This document shows positions 55,433-64,000 of a stretch of DNA of 64,000 nt, one piece after another. Source of the DNA: Nocardioides sp. (GTDB taxonomy: Bacteria; Actinomycetota; Actinomycetes; Propionibacteriales; Nocardioidaceae); the NCBI RefSeq assembly GCF_014360585.1, contig NZ_JACIXG010000016.1, positions 1-64,000 of the forward strand, in the 5' to 3' direction. Each line of letters opens with the position of its first letter. The stretch's first letter is position 1. The notes under the pieces were generated by a model that saw only the letters and a program-made list of their open reading frames with translations, ran no database searches and was not told the origin of the DNA. The position numbers were made by a program, and so were the translations under genes.

Positions 55433-56370
55433 GACATGCTCCTTCTACGGTTCATGGCGGTCACCTGGAAGACGCCGACGATGACGATCAGCGCGAAGAA
55501 GACGTACGAGATGGCCGCCGAGTAGCCGAACCGGTACCCGACGAACCCGGACTCGAAGATGTACTGCACGATCGGCCGGGTCGTGTCCGTCGAGAGGCCG
55601 ATGAGCATCTGGTACGCCTGGTCGAACAGCTTCAGCGACGCCAGGATCTGCAGCATCACGATGAGCACCGTCGCCGGTACGAGCTGAGGCAGCGTGATCG
55701 ACCAGAGCTGGCGCCACGGTCCGGCGCCGTCGAGCGCGGCGGCCTCGTAGTGCTGGTCGGGGATGTTCTGCAGCGCGGCCAGGTAGAGCAGGAAGTTGAA
55801 CCCGACCGTCCACCACACGGTGGCGATGACGATCGCGTAGAGGTTCACGTCCGGGTCCTGGAGCCACGCGATCGGCCCGATGCCGATCTTGCCGAGCACC
55901 GCATTGGCCGCGCCGATGTCGGGGTTGAAGATCCACACCCAGATCTGCGAGACCACCGTGGAGGCGAGCAGGAACGGCATGAAGAACGACAGCCGCCACA
56001 GCCACTGTCCTGGCAGGCCGCGATGGACGAGGAGCGCCATCACCAGCGCGATGAGCACCAGCGGGATGGTCGAGACGACGGTGAACAGCACGGTCGTACC
56101 CAGCGCCCGCCACATCGTCGAGTCGGTCAGCGCCTCCCGGTAGTTGTCGAGCCCGACCCAAGAACCCCCTGCGCCCGTGAGCGACTGGTTCGTGAAGCTG
56201 AGGTAGAGGCCGTGCGCGAGCGGCCACACCAGGAAGAGGGCGAACGCGATCAGGAACGGCGCCAGGAACGCCCAGCTCACCAGCTGCTCGCGGTTGCGTC
56301 CCGCGGGCGCCGTCGCCGGCTGCGGTCGGGGGGTCGCTCTGGTGAGCGGCGTGTCAGCGGTGGCGGTCAT
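55429..56370 (-). CDS. Carbohydrate ABC transporter permease (MalF type)
   Basis: A 313-residue permease partner of the MalG-type gene, with six membrane segments (WAFLAPFLIAFALFLVWPLAHG first) and the EAA loop HYEAAALDGAGPWRQLWSITLPQL. The ATG at 56370 overlaps the binding-protein stop by 4 bp (ATGA) and is preferred over the Met three codons earlier. Together with MalG it forms the membrane channel for an arabinoside importer. Confidence 0.95.
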   Translation of the reverse strand: MTATADTPLTRATPRPQPATAPAGRNREQLVSWAFLAPFLIAFALFLVWPLAHGLYLSFTNQSLTGAGGSWVGLDNYREALTDSTMWRALGTTVLFTVVSTIPLVLIALVMALLVHRGLPGQWLWRLSFFMPFLLASTVVSQIWVWIFNPDIGAANAVLGKIGIGPIAWLQDPDVNLYAIVIATVWWTVGFNFLLYLAALQNIPDQHYEAAALDGAGPWRQLWSITLPQLVPATVLIVMLQILASLKLFDQAYQMLIGLSTDTTRPIVQYIFESGFVGYRFGYSAAISYVFFALIVIVGVFQVTAMNRRRSMS

Positions 56371-57719
56371 GGCTTCCACGTCCCATCGGGATCGACCGGG
56401 TTCGTCGTCTTCAGCAGTCGGTTCACCCTGGCCCGGAAGGCGTCGACGGCAGCGGCCGCGTCCTTCCCGGTCATCAGCGCCGGCTGGATCGCGGCCCCGA
56501 ACTCCGACTGGAAGTTGGAGGCCGACCCGGTGAACCAGGCCTCGGGCTCGTAGCTGACCTGCTGGGCGACCTCTGCGTAGTGCGACTGCGGCGTCAGCTT
56601 CGCGTAGTCAGCGCTCTCGGTCACCGGGAGATAGGCGGGGATGTGGCCGGCGGTGGCCCAGTCGTACGAGCCCTTGAGCAGGTCGGCCACGAACTGGTAG
56701 GTCAGGTCGCGCCGGCGCTCGTCGGGCTCGTTCTGGTGAGGCAGGACGAAGGCGTGCGAGTCGGCGAAGGTCGACGGGGTGCCGTAGAGCGTCGGGATCG
56801 CGGCCATGTCGAAGCTCATGCCGGTGCTGACCATCGTGCGCAACTCCCACACGCCGGTGAACAGCATCGCGCTCCGCTCGGTCGCGAACTCGGCGATCGC
56901 GCTGGCGTAGTCGCTGCGCTGGGCGGTGAGCTTGCCGTCGAGCAGCCGCTGCATCAGCTCCAGCGACTCGATGGCGATGTCGTCGTCGATCTCGGCCTCG
57001 CCGCCCTCGGGGAACTTCATCGTGGCGCCGTGCTGCGTGTAGAAGGTGTAGAAGAGGCGGAACATCTGCGCGCCGTCACCGAGATAGCCGTACGACAGCG
57101 GGTGACCGCCCTTCGTCTGACCGCCCAGCTGCTCGAGCAGGTCGACGAACTCGTCTGGCGAGGTCGTGGCGCGCAGCTTGCCGTCGCTCTCCAGGACGCC
57201 GGCCTTGTCGCAGATGTCGGTGTTGAACATCATCACCGTGGGGTGGGCGTCGAGGGCGACCGCGAACAGTTTCTCGCCCATCATGCCCTTCTTCCAGATC
57301 TCCTCCGGGAAGGTGTCCTCGCTGACGCCGAGCTCGGCGAGACGGTCGATGTCCCAGGTGTCGAGCAGTCCGCCCGGTGCGTACCCAGGGACTCGGGACG
57401 CGTGCATGATCGCCACGTCGGGCGGCCGCCCGCCGGTCGCCGCCATCGCGAGCTTCGTGTAGTAGGGCTCACCCCAGACCAGGGTGGTCGTCTTGACGTC
57501 ATACGCAGCGCCGGACCCGGTCACCTTGGCGAGCATGTCGGCCATGGTGCCGCCGTCGCCGCCGCTGAGCAGGGTCCAGAACTGGAGCGTGTCGGGGTTG
57601 GCGACTGCGGCCGTGCCGCAGGCCGAGAGCCCGCCCGACAGCGCCGCTGTGCCACCGATCGCGGCTGCTCCGGTGAGCAGCCCGCGTCTGGAAAGCATCG
57701 TGGGGGATCGACCTGCCAT
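56367..57719 (-). CDS. Sugar-binding lipoprotein of the ABC importer
   Basis: A 450-residue extracellular solute-binding protein. The N terminus MLSRRGLLTGAAAIGGTAALSGGLSACG has a twin-arginine-like SRRGLL and a lipobox ending in LSAC. The mature part has the family 1 binding-protein pattern (LQFWTLLSGGDGGTMADML, TTLVWGEPYYTKLAMAATGGRPPDVAIMHASR). It is the first gene of the SBP-MalF-MalG-GH51 operon, and its product selects the sugar; arabinose-containing oligosaccharides are inferred from the GH51 gene. Confidence 0.95.
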   Translation of the reverse strand: MAGRSPTMLSRRGLLTGAAAIGGTAALSGGLSACGTAAVANPDTLQFWTLLSGGDGGTMADMLAKVTGSGAAYDVKTTTLVWGEPYYTKLAMAATGGRPPDVAIMHASRVPGYAPGGLLDTWDIDRLAELGVSEDTFPEEIWKKGMMGEKLFAVALDAHPTVMMFNTDICDKAGVLESDGKLRATTSPDEFVDLLEQLGGQTKGGHPLSYGYLGDGAQMFRLFYTFYTQHGATMKFPEGGEAEIDDDIAIESLELMQRLLDGKLTAQRSDYASAIAEFATERSAMLFTGVWELRTMVSTGMSFDMAAIPTLYGTPSTFADSHAFVLPHQNEPDERRRDLTYQFVADLLKGSYDWATAGHIPAYLPVTESADYAKLTPQSHYAEVAQQVSYEPEAWFTGSASNFQSEFGAAIQPALMTGKDAAAAVDAFRARVNRLLKTTNPVDPDGTWKP

Positions 57720-57796
57720 CGCGTCTCCTTGTCTCAGATCTCGGGTCGACGTCGTCGGTCGAGACCAACAGAGTCGTCGTTGTCGTGTTCGGCCCC

Positions 57797-57928
57797 GTCG
57801 GTCGAGCCGCCGGAGCCGCTAGGCGAAGGCGTGTCGAGACCAACACAGTCGTTATGTGGCGACTTCGCCGGTCGAGCCGCCGGAGCCGCTAGGCGGAGGC
57901 GTGTCGAGACCAACAGAGTCGTTATGTG
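57797..57928. repeat. Dispersed repeat, two tandem copies F
   Basis: CGGTCGAGCCGCCGGAGCCGCTAGGCGAAGGCGTGTCGAGACCAACACAGTCGTTATGTGG is followed after a short gap by a nearly identical second copy. They are direct repeats with a roughly 70-bp period, located in what should be the 5' leader of the importer operon. Confidence 0.92.
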
Positions 57929-57950
57929 ATGTGGGTTACACCGCACACTT

Positions 57951-57964
57951 TTACATCGATGTAA
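57951..57964 (-). promoter_or_regulatory. LacI-family operator for the arabinoside operon
   Basis: TTACATCGATGTAA is a perfect 14-bp palindrome with the central CG typical of LacI-family operators (context TTTTACATCGATGTAATG). It is about 230 bp upstream of the binding-protein gene and 58 bp from the LacI gene's stop. Confidence 0.85.
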
Positions 57965-58021
57965 TGAGCCTGACAAGAGGCTCCCCACCAAGATTTACTC
58001 TCGGTGCTGCCACTCGGACCG

Positions 58022-59044
58022 CTACCGCGTCGTACTCCCCCGGATCACGAGCTCGTGCGGCACCGCGACCGCGCGAGGCGGAGTCGCCCGGTCCTCGATC
58101 CGGGTCATCAGCAGGTCCACCGCAGCCTCGGCGAACGCACGGCGGTCCAGGGCGACGGTGGTCAGCGACGGGTTCATGAAGCGGGCGTGCTCGACGTCGT
58201 CGAACCCGCTGACCAGGACATCGCCCGGCACCGAGAGCCCGTGCTCCTGGAGCACATGCATCGCGCCGAAGGCGATCGAGTCGGTGAACGCCATGATCGC
58301 GTCGAAGCCGGCATCCCGGCTCAGCAGCTCCTCGGCCGCCGCCGCGCCACCCACCATCGACCACTCCTGGAAGTACACCTCTATCGCCGGATCCGGCTCG
58401 ATCCCGTGGTCGCGCAGCGCGCGGTGATGCCCCTCGAGCCGCTGGATGCTGGTGGCCGTCGCATCCGTGGCCCCCGTCTCCCCACCCAGGACCGCCACGC
58501 GCTTCGCGCCCCGCTCGAGCAGGTGAGCCGTCACCTCGTACCCGGCCTGCCGGCTGTCGATCAGCACCCGATCGACCTTGTGCTGCTCGACTTCTCCGAT
58601 GAGCACCACCGGCGGCAGCTGGTCGTCGTGGACCACGATGCTGTCCTTGAGCCGGATCGGGTTGAGAATCAGCCCGTCGATCTGGTGCTCGCGGGCCCGG
58701 GAGACGAGGTCATACTCGCGCTGCGGCTCCGCCGCCGTCTCCTCGATCAGCACCGCCATCCCCCGCTCGTGCGCCACCTGTACCACCCGGTGCAGCATGT
58801 CCGCCGAGAACGCCGTCGCCAGATCCGGCAGCGCCAGCGCGATCACCCCGGTCCGCCCGTTGCGCAGACTCCGGGCGCTCAGGTTCGGTACGAACCGCAG
58901 CTCCTCCACCGCCGCCAGCACCTTCTCGCGGGTGTCGGGACGTACGAACACCGTCCCGGTCACCACGTTCGACACCGTCTTCGGCGACACCCCCGCAAGC
59001 GCCGCAACGTCCTTCACCGTCGCCCGGCGCGGCCCCCTGGTCAT
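58022..59044 (-). CDS. LacI-family repressor
   Basis: A 340-residue regulator. The N-terminal helix-turn-helix and hinge (ATVKDVAALAGVSPKTVSNVVTGTVFVRPDTREKVLAAVEELRFVPNLSARSL) are canonical, followed by a periplasmic-binding-protein-like sugar domain (VIALALPDL, ILNPIRL, FDDVEHARFMNPSLTTV). The ATG at 59044 gives the family's usual length. Adjacent to the importer and GH51 operon with a perfect operator between, it most likely represses that operon until arabinose or an oligosaccharide is present. Confidence 0.95.
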   Translation of the reverse strand: MTRGPRRATVKDVAALAGVSPKTVSNVVTGTVFVRPDTREKVLAAVEELRFVPNLSARSLRNGRTGVIALALPDLATAFSADMLHRVVQVAHERGMAVLIEETAAEPQREYDLVSRAREHQIDGLILNPIRLKDSIVVHDDQLPPVVLIGEVEQHKVDRVLIDSRQAGYEVTAHLLERGAKRVAVLGGETGATDATATSIQRLEGHHRALRDHGIEPDPAIEVYFQEWSMVGGAAAAEELLSRDAGFDAIMAFTDSIAFGAMHVLQEHGLSVPGDVLVSGFDDVEHARFMNPSLTTVALDRRAFAEAAVDLLMTRIEDRATPPRAVAVPHELVIRGSTTR

Positions 59045-59722
59045 GGGATCAGCGTATGGGAGTTCGGAGTCCGTAGGTGGTCCGAACCACGCGAGACGCA
59101 CCGTCCTGCCCGGGTCGCACAACACGACACAGCGCCCCGGCACCGTCCAGTCGATCATTGCCCGTGCAGCAGGCCGACGCGATGATCTGCCGGTCGAGTG
59201 CGTCGGAATCGCTCATGACGGCGAGGCAGGCAACCCCTTGAGTCGGTTGTCATGAGTCTGGCTCGCGACGTCCCAGACCAGTCGCTGCCAGGTAAAGCTG
59301 AGACTACAGGGGTCGATGGCCAGCACCTTCCTGGCTACAACGACAGATCTCTGCGCCGCGCCGCTCGCATGCTGATGACGATCCCCACAATTGGGGACGA
59401 ATTTGCCGAGCGAGGAGCGAGAGTTCGCATTCGTCCCGAACCTAAGAGGCGGCGTCAGAATTCCCGTCTTGACCACCACGGCGGGGTCGCGCTCGCCCTG
59501 CGCGGGAGCGACCAGTGAGGCACCCAGCGCTCAGCCATGCACAGCGAGTCGCAGACATTTCAAAGTCCCCAACAAGAACCAGCTATGAGCACTAGCATCG
59601 TAAGCAAAGAGACAGCTCGAGTTGCGCAGCATCACGATCTGCCCCGCGAGGCCCGTACTTTGCTGCCAGAGCTCTTGCTCACCAACGATTGAGCCCGATT
59701 TCGGGCAGGAGCAAGCAGAACA
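59045..59722. other. Gene-poor junction before the large helicase gene
   Basis: About 680 bp in which I see no gene I would support. Overlapping ORFs of 88-95 codons on both strands (59213-59479 minus, 59252-59518 plus) show no recognisable domain and no good ribosome site. Composition becomes less GC-rich than the chromosome to the left, continuing into the next gene, which suggests the edge of transferred DNA. No tRNA gene or clear attachment repeat is seen. Confidence 0.55.
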
Positions 59723-62700
59723 GTGACTGTTGATCACGAGGCGTGGATCCCGGACCCAGCCCTGGCGCGAGAGGTGAGCGGCCAGTTCAAGCGGGCGATC
59801 GACTCCTACCGAATTCAACCCAACCTAGTGGTCGAACACGCAAATCTCGAGGAGTCCATCCGCACGGGTGGATACGCGAACCGGACGCTCCTCGAACTTG
59901 TGCAGAACGCTGCGGATGCAATCGTCGGTGCAGAGGACGAGGGCGAGACCGCAGGTCGTGTCGAGATCGTGCTCGACACGAAGAACGAAGTTCTGTACTG
60001 CGCAAACGCTGGACGCACATTCTCACTCAGCGGACTCACCGCGATCTCCATGGCGTACCTGAGCGCAAAGCGCGGTGAGGAGATCGGAAGGTTCGGACTC
60101 GGATTCAAGTCGGTGCTGGCCGTATCGGATTCCCCGCAGGTCTTTAGCCGATCCATTGCCTTCGAGTTCAACACGTCGGAGGCGCGCGACGAACTGCATG
60201 AGGTGAACCCAGCTGCTCGGAGACTCCCGATTCTAAGGACGGCGACGGTCGCAGACTTCAGCCACGCCGTCAGTGAAGATCCAATCCTCGCAGACTTGTC
60301 GTCATGGGCAACAACAGTCGTAAGGCTCCCGGGCGCAAGGAACCTGAAGCGGCTTCGCACCGAGATTGAAGGCTTCCACTCTGAGTTCCTCCTGTTCGTG
60401 CAGGCCGTTCGTGAAATCCGCCTGAAGGTCGTCGGCGGGGAGTCGTACGAAGCCCACCACGTCTCACGTGACCTCGGTGATGGAAGATTCAGCATCGAGT
60501 CTTTGGGCGAGAACCCGGATGAGTGGATTATCGAGAGCCGGATGCATGCGCCGTCGACAGAGGCCCGCAAGCAGGTCGGCGAGGCGGTGTCGCGCTCGCA
60601 GGTGAAAGTCACGGTGGCAGTTCCGGCCGTTCAGCGCCGCGAGTTCCGTCGAGGGCAGTTCTGGTCGTACTTCCCGCTGCAAGACGAAACTTCCGCATCT
60701 GCGCTGTTCAACGCCCCCTGGAGCGTGAACGACGACCGTACGACCCTACTCAAGAACGACTACAACCGCGAGATTCTCCGTACGGTCGCGGAGATGTTTG
60801 TCGACGTCATGCCGAAGCTGAGCACTGCCAAGGACCCGGCTGCGCATCTGGACTTCATGCCCGCACGAGGACGGGAGACCCTGAGCTTCGGAGACGAACT
60901 CCTGACGGCGCATGTGCCTGAGATCGCGGCTGGCCGAGAGTTGATTCCCAATGCGATGGGTTCCCTTCGGAACGGCCAGCAGCTCCTTCCGCTCGACTTC
61001 GCAGTCGGGTTCGACAAAGAGGTCCACCAAGCATGGATTCAGTCGCCCAACACGGGCGACGACGTTCCGCACTGGCTCTGCTATCAGACCGGCACCCGAA
61101 CGACGCGCCTTCGGGATCTCTATATCCTCGGCCGGAACTCCGAAGCGGACACCCGAGACCCAAGAACGGCCCTGACGCACCTGCCTAAAAGAGGGCTCCT
61201 CACCTGGCTGCGCGAATGGGCTGAGGGCGATGACCCCCAGTCCGCCGCAAACGCGCTGAAGACCGTCGCTGGCCACTCGAGCCTTCCGAAGATCAACGAG
61301 GCGAAGGTCATCCCCACCAACGCCGGCATGCGGGCACTCGAGGATCGCCGAGTGGTGTTCCTGCACCGCGAGTCGGATCTGGAGATCGAAGAGGCGGTCT
61401 TCGTGAGCCCGGCGTTCCTCAAGCAGCACGGCGTCGAGAAAATCCTTCAGGATCGAGGCTTCCGTGACCTCGATCCTGAGGCGATCCTCACGGCACGTCT
61501 CGCCAAGCTCGACAACGATCCGAGTCCCGACGACCTGACCAAGGTTTGGGACTCCACCGTCGACCTGCCTTCGCAGGCCGCAACCCGCGTAATGCTCGCT
61601 GCAAAGGCACCCATCAAAGTGCCAACTCTCGACGGCGGCTGGGCGTGGCCACAGCAAGTGCTCGACCTCGACGTCCCGCTGGGGGACAAGTTTGCTCCGC
61701 GATTGCTCGACAGGCACCGCTGCGATTCCGAGGTCGCCTATCAACTCGGCGTCGTACGTCGGCCCGTAAAGGATTACCCGATCGAAGACGAACCGCACTT
61801 CGACGAGTACCGGCGGTGGATCCTGGACGAGCTCAACCAGCACAATGGTCCAGGAGCACGACCGATCGAGGCCATCGAGTTCAACCTGGCGAAAGGCCCG
61901 GGACCATTCTCGGTTCTATTCTTGATGCGTGATGTGGGCGTTCCCGACAACGCACGGGAGTCCTGGACAGCCGCCCTCTTGGCTTTCGGTGACGACCCTT
62001 GGGCGTGCGAGGACCTGGAAACTGGGCGTACCTACGAGGTCGACTCTCCGCTCAGGTGGGCGGCGCGAAGCGCTGGACTGGTGAAGTCGACCCATGGCAT
62101 GCGGGGCCCAGGTGACGTTGTAGCGCCCTCGTTGGTTCGGTATGAGGGTTTGCTCCCGCTGTTTCGGGGAGCGCCCCAGGCCGCTGCGGTTCTCGAGCTA
62201 CCGAACGAGTTGGGCGATGTTCCGTCCCACCTCATGCGCGAGATGTTGGAAGGAAACCTCTTCCCGCCGCGGATCAACGATGATGTCCTTCTGGAGTTCA
62301 TCGTCGCTGCGACGAAGGTCGGTTTCGAGGGCATCAAGCCTGCGACAATCCCGGCACGGATCGCAAGAACGATCGAGGCTCACTCACCCAACGCTGTGTA
62401 CATTGCATCCACCGACGAGCAGGCGACGTTCCTGAGTACACGGGGTCGTCCGTACCTGAGGGCGCGTGTGGACCAAGTCGACGAACTTCTTCGCCTCGTC
62501 GGGTGCCAGCGTTTCGAGGACAGTTTCGCATTCTCGGAGATCATCGAGGGCCGACAGAGCAGCGAGCCGATTCTGGACGTCTACACCGGCCTGCGAAACT
62601 TGGTGGGCTCCGACCGCCTCAACGGCGTGACGCTCGCCCGCGCGATCATGATCGCCAAGCGAGTCACCACCGAGGATGGAGTCGAGGACCACCCGCAGAA

Positions 62701-64000
62701 CTGGTATCTCGACGGGAGCGAGCTCGTTGTTCGCGACGACGCTGACGAGACGCTGGTCCTCAAGTTCATCAACGAGGCGTTCGAGCTGCGCCTTGACAAC
62801 GCCCAGATCACCTCCGTGATCAAGGCGGGTATTGCCCACATGCTGGAGGACCTCCGAATTCAGGCGAAGGCGGTTGACTCCGATGCCGAGCGGCTCGAAC
62901 TCTACATCGGTCCGGACGACCTACGGGACGCGTTGCCGAAGGGTCTCTGGTCGGCGCTGGAAGCCCAAGGCCTCGTATCTGACGACACTTCAGTAGCCGA
63001 ACTGTTCCTCGTCGTCTACGGCTCCGACTCGCTCAATATGCTTAAAGACCGTTTCCGAGAGGTCGGGTTCTCCGACGTTCCCGAGAAATGGGCCGGTGGC
63101 GCATCTGCCATCACCTGGGTCCGCAAGATGGGTTTCGCGACGGAGTATGCCGGCCAGCGCTCGCAGAACCGACCGCACGAGTTCGTCGTGCCGGGCGCAG
63201 TGAAACTTAACGATCTTCACCCCTTCCAGAAGAAGATCAGCGAGAAGCTACGTGTCGTGCTGACACAGCCTTCCAAGCAAGGCCCCGCCCAGAAAGGGAT
63301 GGTCGAGCTGCCGACAGGTGCCGGCAAGACGCGGGTGGCTACTCAGACGGTCCTGCGTCTCTTTGTAGACGAGGTTCTCAGCGGCACGATCCTATGGATT
63401 GCGCAGTCGATCGAACTGTGCGAGCAGGCGGTGCAGACTTTCGAGACAGTCTGGCGCCACCTTGGCGACGAGCGGCCGTTGACGATCGGCCGTCTCTGGG
63501 AGAACCACACGGTCCACGAACCAGACACCGAGTTCAGCGTGATCGTGGCTACCGACGCGAAGCTTGAGGCGATCATGGGGCAGACCGAGTATGAGTGGTT
63601 GAAGACTCCTGCTGCGGTCTTCGTTGACGAGGCGCACCGTGCTGGCGGGTCGACGCGTTACACGCAGATCCTTCGGTGGCTCGGTGTCGACGGCCGCAGC
63701 TTCGACCGGCCACTCGTCGGTCTGTCGGCCACGCCGTTCAAGGGCAGCGCAGGAGAGACTGAGCGTACACAACAACTCGCAGCCCGATTCGGGCACAACC
63801 GACTCACGGCCATTGAGTCCGATGCTTACAAGGAACTGGTCGGCCTTGGCGTATTGGCCAGCGTCAAGCACGAGATCCTGCCCGGTGTCGATGTCGACCT
63901 GAGTTCGGTGGACCAGGAGAAGATTCGCTTCTCGAAGGTCATCGACCGCAGCCTCTACGAACATCTTGGGCGCAACGAGGTCCGGATGAAGATCCTGGTC
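59723..64000 (+). CDS. Sacsin/Hsp90-like GHKL ATPase fused to SF2 DEAH helicase (partial)
   Basis: An open frame of 1426 codons that runs off the window without a stop, and so is missing from the ORF track. I read it from the sequence; codon positions at four points along it agree with one uninterrupted frame from the GTG at 59723. Residues about 30-250 are a GHKL ATPase of the sacsin/Hsp90 type: LLELVQNAADAIVG (ExxQNxxDA, Asn62 and Asp65) and IGRFGLGFKSVLAV (G122-S130). Some 900 residues of unrecognised sequence follow. From about 1165 an SF2 helicase starts: LHPFQKKISEKL, Walker A ELPTGAGKTRVAT (1195 on), DEAH at 1302-1305, and LSATPFKG at 1334. The second RecA lobe lies beyond the window. 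Domain mix and context suggest anti-phage defence or DNA repair; this is inference. Confidence 0.88.
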   Translation, partial: MTVDHEAWIPDPALAREVSGQFKRAIDSYRIQPNLVVEHANLEESIRTGGYANRTLLELVQNAADAIVGAEDEGETAGRVEIVLDTKNEVLYCANAGRTFSLSGLTAISMAYLSAKRGEEIGRFGLGFKSVLAVSDSPQVFSRSIAFEFNTSEARDELHEVNPAARRLPILRTATVADFSHAVSEDPILADLSSWATTVVRLPGARNLKRLRTEIEGFHSEFLLFVQAVREIRLKVVGGESYEAHHVSRDLGDGRFSIESLGENPDEWIIESRMHAPSTEARKQVGEAVSRSQVKVTVAVPAVQRREFRRGQFWSYFPLQDETSASALFNAPWSVNDDRTTLLKNDYNREILRTVAEMFVDVMPKLSTAKDPAAHLDFMPARGRETLSFGDELLTAHVPEIAAGRELIPNAMGSLRNGQQLLPLDFAVGFDKEVHQAWIQSPNTGDDVPHWLCYQTGTRTTRLRDLYILGRNSEADTRDPRTALTHLPKRGLLTWLREWAEGDDPQSAANALKTVAGHSSLPKINEAKVIPTNAGMRALEDRRVVFLHRESDLEIEEAVFVSPAFLKQHGVEKILQDRGFRDLDPEAILTARLAKLDNDPSPDDLTKVWDSTVDLPSQAATRVMLAAKAPIKVPTLDGGWAWPQQVLDLDVPLGDKFAPRLLDRHRCDSEVAYQLGVVRRPVKDYPIEDEPHFDEYRRWILDELNQHNGPGARPIEAIEFNLAKGPGPFSVLFLMRDVGVPDNARESWTAALLAFGDDPWACEDLETGRTYEVDSPLRWAARSAGLVKSTHGMRGPGDVVAPSLVRYEGLLPLFRGAPQAAAVLELPNELGDVPSHLMREMLEGNLFPPRINDDVLLEFIVAATKVGFEGIKPATIPARIARTIEAHSPNAVYIASTDEQATFLSTRGRPYLRARVDQVDELLRLVGCQRFEDSFAFSEIIEGRQSSEPILDVYTGLRNLVGSDRLNGVTLARAIMIAKRVTTEDGVEDHPQNWYLDGSELVVRDDADETLVLKFINEAFELRLDNAQITSVIKAGIAHMLEDLRIQAKAVDSDAERLELYIGPDDLRDALPKGLWSALEAQGLVSDDTSVAELFLVVYGSDSLNMLKDRFREVGFSDVPEKWAGGASAITWVRKMGFATEYAGQRSQNRPHEFVVPGAVKLNDLHPFQKKISEKLRVVLTQPSKQGPAQKGMVELPTGAGKTRVATQTVLRLFVDEVLSGTILWIAQSIELCEQAVQTFETVWRHLGDERPLTIGRLWENHTVHEPDTEFSVIVATDAKLEAIMGQTEYEWLKTPAAVFVDEAHRAGGSTRYTQILRWLGVDGRSFDRPLVGLSATPFKGSAGETERTQQLAARFGHNRLTAIESDAYKELVGLGVLASVKHEILPGVDVDLSSVDQEKIRFSKVIDRSLYEHLGRNEVRMKILV

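Larger units (their letters stand above)
57720..58021. other. Importer leader and lacI 3' gap
   Basis: About 300 bp with no gene. It contains, from the operon outwards, a short leader, two direct copies of the dispersed repeat (57797-57928) and the LacI-type operator at 57951. The stop of the minus-strand LacI gene is at 58022. Confidence 0.85.

Noticed and set aside
59213-59518. Small ORFs of 88 codons on both strands before the helicase gene
   Set aside because: They overlap each other, lack ribosome sites and show no recognisable domain; not reported as genes.
59531-59818. 95-aa minus-strand ORF at the helicase start
   Set aside because: Overlaps the start of a strongly supported large frame on the other strand and has no domain.

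Overview
The window is chromosomal DNA of a high-GC actinomycete. The gene order rplM-rpsI-glmM-coaA-glmS-acpS-nnr-alr-tsaE-tsaB-rimI-tsaD-groES-groEL, the His-tailed GroEL, paired CIRCE boxes, frequent GTG starts and many intergenic hairpin repeats built on GTGTTGGTCTCGACACG...GGCTCGACCAGCG suggest a Nocardioides-like member of the Propionibacteriales. This is inference from gene content; no rRNA or tRNA gene is visible.

0-12 kb: two DUF1684 paralogues flank guaB and an ACT-GNAT protein. An orphan ABC permease, odd in two ways, follows. Next is a 1193-residue adenylation-carrier-alpha-oxoamine-synthase megaprotein that looks like a one-gene biosynthetic pathway. Then come secreted LVIVD-repeat and DUF305 proteins and a GH25 lysozyme. 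12-31 kb: the conserved housekeeping block (chaperonin, t6A synthesis, alanine racemase, NAD(P)HX repair, AcpS, amino-sugar and CoA synthesis, ribosomal proteins). A TetR gene and three strong hairpins interrupt it between tsaD and rimI. A GNAT domain is fused to TsaE, and a genome-wide repeat is embedded in frame inside nnr. 31-43 kb: rocD, a secreted tandem-module protein split by one in-frame amber codon, an ECF sigma/membrane-partner pair bracketed by two nearly identical 70-bp inverted-repeat elements, a TetR/Baeyer-Villiger monooxygenase/SDR cluster, DUF402, ThrE-type exporter, glutamate-cysteine ligase and FUSC transporter.

43-53 kb: an accessory stretch rich in DNA-active or uncharacterised genes: secreted HNH nuclease, orphan beta-class DNA methyltransferase, Mug-type glycosylase, a divergent pair of coiled-coil proteins (one NERD-like), a solitary TOPRIM protein, and an XRE/Fic pair whose start lies in a large palindrome shared with the TOPRIM gene. 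53-59 kb: a GH51 arabinofuranosidase with an ABC sugar importer (two permeases plus lipoprotein, no ATPase) and a LacI regulator; a perfect LacI-type operator lies between them.

59-64 kb: after about 680 bp without a recognisable gene, a very large open frame (at least 1426 codons, cut by the window end and absent from the ORF track because no stop is reached) encodes an Hsp90/sacsin-like GHKL ATPase at the N terminus and an SF2 DEAH helicase at the C terminus. It is the best candidate here for a poorly described, probably defence-related, system.
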